Below are positions 55,806 through 64,000 of a DNA stretch of 64,000 nt, in pieces. Numbering within the stretch: position 1 is the stretch's first letter; each line of letters begins with the position of its first letter. The position numbers and the translations under genes were made by a program. The DNA comes from Heliopora coerulea. Taxonomy: Eukaryota; Cnidaria; Anthozoa; Scleralcyonacea; Helioporidae. Below the pieces are notes generated by a model. It did not search any database. It worked only from the letters and a program-made list of their open reading frames with translations, and was not told where the DNA came from. The stretch covers positions 1 through 64,000 of the forward strand of contig JASJOG010000658.1 in the NCBI GenBank assembly GCA_030142905.1. The letters run 5' to 3'.

Positions 55806-57916
55806 CCTTACGATCAAAATCGTCTGGCTTTAGCCAGAGTAAAATATATATCAGAAGACTGAGCGAACCTGAAAACGGATAACTCTTTGGCGGCAGGTAG
55901 TCTGCCTTTGACGAGCAAAATAATCAATGACTTCAAAGCCTTCAGTCTTTTCACTTTGGTTTCATATTTACCCGATTAAGTGACTTTTGCAATATTTTTT
56001 CATCCTATTTTTTTGTCAAACGTTAATAGGATAGAAGAGTACAAATTCAAGGAAGTACTCACATGGCTTGAAATGGGTAACGTTGACTAATATCGACAAA
56101 ATTTGCACAAAATTGGGAACATTGATGTACGTTCCTTCTTTGGGTGCACAATCAGTTCACCTAGTCTTAATTTTCAATCCTTGCCAAGTAAATTTTACAT
56201 CAGGTGATATTGATACTTGCATACTTACAACTTGGAAGTATAAAGCTACTAGTTAAATTTTGAATTTCATGCCCCCCAGATACTAATTCGATGCAATCTA
56301 AGATCTTCCGTGAAATATTTTAGGTAATAATTTTATTAGTCCAATGAAATTTGGAGGGCCACAGATACCCCAGGCACCATCTTGGCCACGCCACTGTCTC
56401 AAACACCGGGATGTGAAATTAGATACACATTATTTCATATCTACATACCAATTATTAGGAAAAGCAGAGCACAACATCCCCAAAGTTCTGGGTTCGATTC
56501 ATACGAAAGGTCCTAAGTTACTTTTTCGCGGCAGGTGTTGGTTAGGTTTTTCAGGCGACTTTCTCTCCACCATTCGCTCGTGAGAGTTTTATCTCTCATC
56601 TTGTAATATTAAATATCAAATGTTCAAAAATCATTTCTCTCAAGAAGAGTGTGGTCAGTGTTTCTACATTGCTCTGAGTCTTTACAACGACAAAGCATTA
56701 TATGAAATTTGAAGCAGTATCTATCCTACGACTTTGTCACTACATGATTTTGAAGATTTTTCTTCTTATAAAATATTTTTTTAACAACAGGGTCTAACCC
56801 AACAGAAACCTTGAGCACCTTTTCTTCTACACCACTATATCAGCCCATAAGTGTGTGAGCTGATTTTTACATATTTGTGGACAATATCTTCTCAATTATT
56901 CTGAGGCGGCGGAGAAGGGGTAGCCGAGGTGGCTGTGATTGCTCCCCTTTCGGTAGCCGACATCACCAATTTTCTGTGTGTCAAGGAATCTGGGAACCAG
57001 TAAGGAGTAAAGATAGAAGAGAAATAATTCTCTATCGTATTTTTGATGTCTCTCGTCTTAGTCCGTCTTAGTCCGTTTTAGTCCCCTTCCCCACACGCTC
57101 CGTCACCATCATCTGTAAGAGTCCAATTAGTCAATTACTTTTTATTATAAATTATTTATGTCATGTGCATCTGAATATATCACCAGAGAGATCATATGAT
57201 AGATTTTGACCCGATATATACATTCGCTTCATAAATATGAATGATCACCAAATAAAGGGTTACAAGCACAATCCACAGGTTGAGTCTCACGTTCAAAGAA
57301 AGTCCAACTATCACTTTTGCTTTATCGATAAATTTTAAAGATATTTTCGCTGAAATTGCCGAAAATTAAAAAAAATTCAAAATTTTCAGGGTCAACGTGC
57401 TTACAGTCCATGCAATTGACATTGGTGGCTTCGCCGCCGCAAACATTTTACGTTTATAATTAGCAATGGCCACTCTAGTTCATAACAGGTTCCGTCGGCC
57501 CTTTTATGTTAATATTTTTTAAACAGTAGAATTTCAACACTGCACTGACTCCCAAGCAAACATTCGTGTAGAAAAAGGAAACGAAAATAATAGCAAAAGC
57601 GACATATGAATTTAAAAAGCAATCGTCTCCTTAAACAACACTCATCTCTCTGTTTGGGCACGAGTAGTTTTAGGGTTTTCCATCCAGCATTAGGGTTTGT
57701 AACATAAAAGTTACTCCGATCAGCTGTAATTGTATGTCTGATGAGGATCATGTTAGTTTTCTAGAGAAAATATAATTTTCATCTAAGTACAAGTTAAATG
57801 CCACAAAAAATTAAATGACAAGTTACCGTAACACAGATCATAACAGTATTATGCCACGATACACAATATGCACGAAAAGATACATATATTTGTCAAGATT
57901 TAATGCAATTGCTTAC
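55806..57916. other. Spacer / putative downstream intron of kinase gene
   Basis: If the kinase exon at 57917 is spliced onward on the minus strand, this stretch is intronic. I looked for a KEN ribonuclease-like exon and found none. 57130-57240 repeats part of block B (ATTTATGTCATGTGCATCTG...). 56900-57110 contains a tandem GTCYGTYTTAGTCCGT-type run. Confidence 0.45.
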
Positions 57917-58837
57917 CAGACTGTTCCTGCAAATAAGGATGCTTTAATGCTTCGTCCACGTGCGGGCGGTTTTTAATGTCTTGTTCAAGCATCCAAGATA
58001 TCAAGTAACGGGCAGAGGGATTACTAATTTCACCCCACTCTACTGGTCTTCCACTTTTCAGATTATTTTCACGTTCATCAGCCGTGATACCGAAAGGATG
58101 ATTTCCTTTTGTCAAAATATAAAAACAGATCATCCCCATAACTTGAATGTCAGATCTTCTCCTGTGCTTAACGATGCAATTAGTTTGTTCGGACAGAGTT
58201 TCAACAGCCCTCCAGCCCTTCGTTCCAGTAGTTTCAGTACTGACAGTCGACTCTCCTTCTGGTAGAATTCTGCTTATACCAAAGTCCGTTAGGTGCATAT
58301 GTCCTTCTATATCAACCAGGATGTTGCTTGGTTTTAGATCCATATGCAGAATTTTTGGTTCACAATAATGAAGGGCCTGGAGTCCGGTTAATAATTCCTT
58401 TATGATGATCGGACCATTATCTTCTAAAGATTCTTTTGTTTGGCTTTGTTTTTGGACGTAATGTTGTAACGTTTCTTCAAAAAGATCAAGAACAAAGTAA
58501 TAAAACTCACCAGTTTCTTCAAAATATCGACAGAGAACTAAATGCCTTGAATTAGTCGACTCTGCAAGGTTCACAAATTGACATTCGTTCATAGCCATCT
58601 TTTCACAAGCTGATTTAAGTACTCTTTTCACAGCAACTTCACTTCCATCTTCCCATAATCCGATATAAACACACGTCCCACCCGATCCTCTACCGACTAT
58701 AAAATCGTTGTCGAAACACACTTTTGCTGGCCCGATCCTCTTTAAATTCTCGGATTCAACTTTCATCAGTTTCTCGAATTTATCACGGTGGTTTCTAGAC
58801 TTCGGAATCCAATGCAATGCAGAGTTAGGAACTGATG
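57917..58837 (-). CDS. Protein kinase exon, IRE1/RNase L-like
   Basis: The minus-strand exon of about 307 codons has an acceptor (T8 then AG at 58839-58838, or a second AG six bases further in) and a donor GTAAGC (57916-57911). Both borders are phase 1. Counting from the TTG at 58817, the motifs are: Gly loop GRGSGGTCVY (43-51), VAVKRV Lys64, alpha-C Glu78, HMDLKPSN (158-165), DFG (178-180) and GWRAVE at the APE position (201-206). The alpha-F SD pair is at 222-223. LFEETLQHYVQKQ in the hinge and GTKGW after the activation loop are characteristic of IRE1-type kinases, which sense stress and activate a fused KEN nuclease. The HRD Arg is Met, though the catalytic Asp is kept. The exon ends at the last kinase helix (HPYLQEQS), and the next exon was not found nearby. 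It has no stops or frameshifts. Confidence 0.85.
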
Positions 58838-58839
58838 CT

Positions 58840-61454
58840 AAAAAAAAGGGAAAATACGCACAAATTAACAGTCAGAAGTAGTAAAAATCAATTTTAACTG
58901 CCTACCCGAAATAAATTTGACTCCTTGTTGACGGAACTTTTCCTATATCGAGCTTAGATACATTTCTGTGTATTCTGCATCGTCTTGTAGGCTGACTTTC
59001 TGCGATATGAACGTGTATCGGTCTATTCACGTTGGAATGTAATATTTTATAAACACAAGCAGTAGTTACTTATCGGATTTTTAACACAAGGCGACAGCAG
59101 AGTGATTGGAATCCAATAAAGTATGCACTGCACGCTAATTCACGAAGAATGTTTGAAAATTAATGTTTTCTGGGCCACAAAAATTTGTGGAGAAAAATCA
59201 ACGTGTGTTTATCACATTTAAAGACACAACATGGTTGGGTCTTTTCTTGGAGTTCCTCATGAATTATTATTGAGATTTGGGAGGAGGTTTGCGTTATAAT
59301 CGCCATCAGAAAAATATTAGTTTACTTTAAATACTGTTATAAGACTTGAGCACTCGTGCATGTGCATCTTCTAACTAAGTGTGATGAGTTTAAATGTCAC
59401 CCACTATTATTTTAAATTTCGAAACTTTGAATCTTGCAATTTCAGAAGTTTCCTGTATCCTTAAATCCCAGTGAAGAGCTGGACATTTGGAACTAAAAGC
59501 AACTGGCAACTTATGGTAGACGGGAAAAAAGTTGCGAGTTCTCTTTCCTTTGTCATTTTGGCTTTTCCTACTTAGTATGGTTACCACAAAAAAACTTGCC
59601 GTTTTTGCGAGCAAATGAAAAGAGAAACACGTTTTCTGTGTTGAGGCGAGGGACAGACTATTGAAGAAAATGTCACTCAGGTGAAGTCTCGAAGAGAACG
59701 CTGTACGTTTGGTGATGAAGTAGTTCTTCCGGTTGGTGTATAGTATAAGGAAGTGCAAAGTGGTTGTTTCGAGACAAAACCACACAGATAACGTGAAACA
59801 AGTGAAATGAAATGAACCTTAAACCTGGCTTCCATATAATGGCTCAAAAAAATTAACTCAGTGATCGCAGCAATCGTATGGAAATCATGCTCCTGGTGAT
59901 TCTAACGATTGCGATCGCAGAGATAGAAAATGTTTTATCTAAAAAGAATAATCATTTTCTCTCATTTTGCCCATTTTGCCGATCAAGACAAAAATATGAC
60001 ACAAGTAGGCAACAAATTGAATTCACTCAATCAAGCAGTGATGAAGATGAGTAATCGTCGTTCGATCGTCGGCAATCAACGCATGTACATACATGTAAGA
60101 CCTCTACAAAGTAAGCGTCGAATGCAGCTCATTAAAATTCAGCTCAGAGCGAAATGATTACAGAGGATTGTGTACGTTAATTGCACCTCATGACCACTTT
60201 ATTGTTTGTGAGACTTTATTTTACAAGGAGGCATGTAAGAAAATAATCTTTTCAAGGCAAGATTTAAGAAAAGCATTAGTGTATATCTTTCGAGAAGGCT
60301 TTTTTTTATTGATTACAAAAATTACGTCCAAAACTTACTAGGATGTAAAGAATTTTCCGAAAAATGTTTATTCGCGCTATATAGATAATATCTACTATTT
60401 CCAAAAACGTGAACTTAATCTAAACGAACTGATAGATTTCTATGTAGCAAATAACTTACCTTCATCTTGGTTCTTTGTTAGTTTGTTACCCATTTATTCA
60501 TTAATCCGTCGAAATCAGTGTCTTTACTTTAAAAAGTCTTCTTGCCGAAAGCCATCCCTTGTATACGTCCTGATGATTCTTATGGATTAGTCCTCTTTTT
60601 TGCAATGATTTTGGACAATTGCAAAGCCCGCATATTTGATGTCCTTGAAGCAAAGGAAAAGTTCAAAAAAAAAATAATATTACTTATTACGAATTCATGA
60701 AGTATGCAGATATTTCCGAATGTTTAAAATTAAGAGCATGATCTGAGCAATAACAACTGAAATTAGAAAATAATATCAAGTACAGAGAAGTTTGTCGTTT
60801 CGAGCAACGTCCTTTAAAGATATCAACTGTCCAGTCAAGGTTCTGTGTAAAGATCTGAAACCAAATTCGAAAATCAACGGGACTAGCTGCGTGTATGTTT
60901 TGTGTTTTGTTAGTTCGTTGCCATGGGAGCATGGTGAGAGCTTTTTCAAGTTAGGGTGAGGAGCAATAACTGAAGGGCACCTTGTTAGGTATCACAAGAG
61001 ATTCAGACTCATTGCGGTTATATGTAATTTCGGTTATCTGCAAAAAATTAGGACATTTTTCAATTGACATTTGACAATAAAGATTTCGGTTAATTCCTTG
61101 TCGTATGTTTAGTGCAATGCTTCTGTGACGAAATCTAGCACCTTTAAACCAGTCTGATTAGTAGATGATATGCTTTTTTTTTACCAAATGTTACAACAAT
61201 CTTGATTTGTTGGATTTCAGCGTTTAAAATAAAAGAACAACACTGCCCATTTCCGCGGTAATTGATTTAGAGTGGGCAGTGTGTTGGTGTCAGCTAATAA
61301 AACTGCCTAGCAGAACAATTATTAATTCAGGGCCTGTAGCCCTTAACATAAATCTCTTTGATGGTATTTTATAGGTCTTTTTAATGTTGGTTTACAAGGG
61401 TATACAGTCAGCCCAATTGGAACAACCCAGGTCATTTCCGCGTAATCTTTGAGT
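58840..61454. other. Unannotated, probably upstream intron or intergenic
   Basis: No family signal is seen. The minus frame 59390-59785 is open for 131 codons but is low in recognisable motifs and may be chance. 61241-61283 is a hairpin (AACACTGCCCA and TGGGCAGTGTGTT). Confidence 0.4.
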
Positions 61455-64000
61455 CAGTGGCGTAACGGAACTAGTGGGGGCCCTTAGGAGAATTTTACCC
61501 GGGGGCCTCTGACTCCCCTCAGCTTAGACATACATTTCAAGACTTCAATTGATTGCTGGAGGTTATAGAGTCTGAAATCTGAATCAATTAAAAAGATATT
61601 ACATTTGCAACTGAACCTTCACAATACACATGAAATCATCTATTTGATGAAAGATAAGGAAAATGGAAAACAATAACATGCAGATATTAACACTAACGCG
61701 GCATGTGCAAGATCTAGTAAATGTACAGAGATAATTCTTATAGTCATGCTGAACCAAAATAATGAATTTCTATACAACAGAGCTACTAACATAAATGCTA
61801 TTTTTACATAATAGGCTGCTAGCAATGAAAAAATACAATGACAATTACATTTCTTTTGAAATATGACATTTAAAATGAACAGGGCGAAGTATTTAAGCTA
61901 CATTTATGTCCACGCGAGACTGCATGACACAGTGTCCACTGTCTGGGAATATGTCCAATAGGCAATATAATAAAACCGAACATTTACACTTTACAATTAC
62001 AAGCCAAACTGCTTGCACCTACGTCAATTGAGACTTGCAAAACTGTTAATTAATTCCTTCTTATCAATTGATCTGGCCTCAGCATTTTCAATAGACAGAA
62101 TAGTCAAGTGATCTAGTCTCTCTTGGCTTATTGTGGATCTAAGGTATGTCTTAATAAGCTTTAGTTTGGAAAAAGAACGCTCTGCCGATGCCACAGTTGC
62201 CGGGATTGAAACGAAGAGAACGAGTAGCTTGTACACCATAGGAAACGATGAAGTGATGCGACTTTCAAGCATCATTTTATCACATCCAAGACACAGTCTT
62301 TTTCTTCAATTTCTTTTCTAAATTCGTTAACAAACGATCTGAGCTCTGATTCCAAGTCTTCGGTAAAATCAGTTGGATATTGACTCAGTATTTTCGATGA
62401 AGCTCTTAAAAGCTCTTCCTGAGTAGCCTTTACCATACGTTTGGGAAATAAAATGTCAAACGTGGACGTTACCATGTCTTCACCGTCAAATCTTTGCCGC
62501 AGTTGCATTAAAGCTGTATCTACTGTTTTATAAAAGACATTCACTTTAAACGCTTGTTCAGGATTATCTATATTTTCGTCATCACACAATTCATCCAAAA
62601 ACCTCTTGACCTTTCTTTTTCTCTTTTGTTTAAAATGGAGGGCAGCATCCCATGATTTGGCCAATGCAGAAGCCGTTAGTAGCACACAGTCCCAAGAGTC
62701 CTGTAGAATTATTAGGTCTGAAAGAGAGCAGCTTAAGAGCTTTGCAACAACTGAGAGATCAACTTTAGAAGACTGCACTTTGCGTGAAGTGGAGTATATT
62801 GGGCGGAGAATTCGTTCCCAAATAACGATAAATAATACAATTCATAACTGTCTAATTTTTCCTTAAGACATCTAGCCTCGTCTCTTTCTTTTTTATTTGT
62901 CGATGTTAAAGACAGTCGCGTTAGATTCTTTACAACGTCCCGATATCTGTCGCGGACGGCACGAACTGCATCTATTCGCTAAGACCACTTTGTTACACAT
63001 AATTTCTTCGAAGTGAGAGATCCGCGAGCAGCATCGATTCTAAGTCCTCCCCACCTATTCAACGATGACCCAAAGAAGTTAAATACCTCACGCAATAGCC
63101 CAAAGAAACTTTCATTCTCCTGTATTGAGCTAACCGCATCATTTATTACTAAATTCAAGTTGTGACAACCACAGTGTACGAATGGAAACGGAGATTGTAC
63201 CATCTCTTTAATTAAACTTTGCACACCAGTGTGAATCACGCTCATTACACTAGCTCCATCATACCCTTGACCTCTTATCTTACAAAAAGACAAACCAAGT
63301 CCTTCAAGAAACTCCTTCACAGTAGAAGCTATACCCTCTGCCTTTGCATCATTTAATTTAGCAAAACCCATGAAACTCTCAACCACCCTACAGTCTTCAC
63401 CCTCAACCTGTACCCACCTAACGACAACGCTAAGTTGGTCCACCCGTGAGATATCACTAGTTGAATCCAAAATAACAGACCAAAATGGTGCATCGTTGAT
63501 CTTTTTGACAGGTGATGACGTTACCGCCATTTGCAAGAAGACTAATTAGCTCATTTTGAATTTTGGCACTGGGATATTTAGTAGCTTTAGCGGGAAGCGA
63601 AATTACTTCGAAAAGGACTTCATCATATTATGCAACTAATGCAACTAATCCCAGAAAATTGCTCCCTTCACATATTCCGTCAGACACGGCTTCTCGGTGC
63701 CCCCTGAAAGCTAAACTTAACGATGCCAAAGTCAAGATGATTTACAGTATTCGTTCCAGGACTTTGACCCAAAACAGTGAATTCCTGCGTATTTCATTCT
63801 AGTTTTCTTAATCAAGTACTTTTCCAGATTTCCACCTTAGACAGACAGCGGATGCTTCTATGTGCAAAACTGACTTTTCGTGCCGATTAATCTTGGCAGA
63901 CATATTATGAGTAGAACCCGATACGCCGTTTACCCAACCCTTTTGACTCTCGTAATTCTTGTTTGAACGATCAGCAAATAGCCCACAAACCTCACAGTAT
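61455..64000 (-). mobile_element. hAT transposon (ZMYM1-like), running off the window
   Basis: The terminus CAGTGGCGTAACGG starts at 61455 after CTTTGAGT (61447-61454), the presumed 8 bp target sequence. The transposase lies on the minus strand and its N-terminus continues to the window end. The other terminus is outside the window, so the duplication cannot be verified. Confidence 0.75.
62024..64000 (-). pseudogene. hAT transposase (TTF zinc finger, DUF4371, dimerisation domain)
   Basis: From the right edge, CEVCGLFADRS, GSTHNMSAKINRHEKS and HIEASAVCLRWKSG mark a TTF-type finger (about 63830-64000). FSFQGHRE-like sequence and ALVAEYD-like DUF4371 segments follow in broken frames (63550-63730). 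62979-63536 is open with SVILDSTSDISRVDQLS, KIRGQGYDGASVMS and VHCGCHNLNLVINDAV. 62272-62778 and 62024-62275 hold the C-terminal half, with SIPATVASAERSFSKLKLIK as the dimerisation motif. At least four frame changes or stops are needed, near 63820, 63545, 62960 and 62275. It is a different family member from 6117-8758. Confidence 0.85.

Noticed and set aside
57509..57751. Candidate KEN nuclease exon after the kinase
   Set aside because: The translation lacks KEN-type motifs and splice borders in the right phase.
59390..59785. 131-codon minus-strand frame as a gene
   Set aside because: There are no recognisable motifs or splice context, and the composition is that of AT-rich non-coding DNA.
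1..64000. A prokaryotic-style defence island or prophage
   Set aside because: Spliced exons, LINEs, DIRS and hAT elements and long introns show a eukaryotic genome.

Overview
This is a eukaryotic, AT-rich window, most likely from a cnidarian and probably a stony coral. The evidence is spliced exons with GT-AG borders and long repeat-filled introns. There is also a dense mix of hAT, CR1/L2-like LINE, DIRS and tRNA-derived repeats, and an innate-immunity style gene content (nucleosidase, death-domain and IRE1-like kinase exons). The species call is inference. There is no bacterial-style gene organisation, operon, CRISPR array or rRNA.

Host genes are few and all lie on the minus strand. (1) A nucleoside phosphorylase / MTA-SAH nucleosidase domain is split over two exons (15788-16450 and 9380-9550) with a 6.2 kb intron. 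(2) A death-domain-like terminal exon is intact at 43423-43724 and has a broken paralogue at 1699-1998. (3) A protein kinase exon resembling the IRE1/RNase L family lies at 57917-58837. Every exon border I could place is phase 1, so these exons are interchangeable modules. Whether the nucleosidase or the kinase is really spliced to a death-domain exon cannot be decided from sequence alone.

Everything else is mobile or duplicated DNA. 1-4212 is a partial copy of a block seen again at 41698-46400. 4213-9341 is a hAT element inserted into an inverted copy of itself. 9551-15787 is the nucleosidase intron, holding a three-level nest (TIR element > LINE > hAT-like element). 16545-20930 holds a hAT fragment joined to a decayed DIRS-like retroelement, plus a palindromic cluster of tRNA-like units. 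22700-54130 is a roughly 10 kb unit present in three tandem copies, each carrying a CR1/L2-like LINE that was itself hit by a non-autonomous hAT-like element. Copy-specific insertions can be read against empty sites in sister copies, giving exact target-site duplications. 54430-61454 is mostly featureless apart from the kinase exon and one MITE. 61455 to the end is a hAT element running off the window.

The two most unusual things are the phase-1 modular set of immune-type exons, and a family of tRNA-like inverted units that appears to transpose as a hairpin with 12-15 bp target-site duplications.
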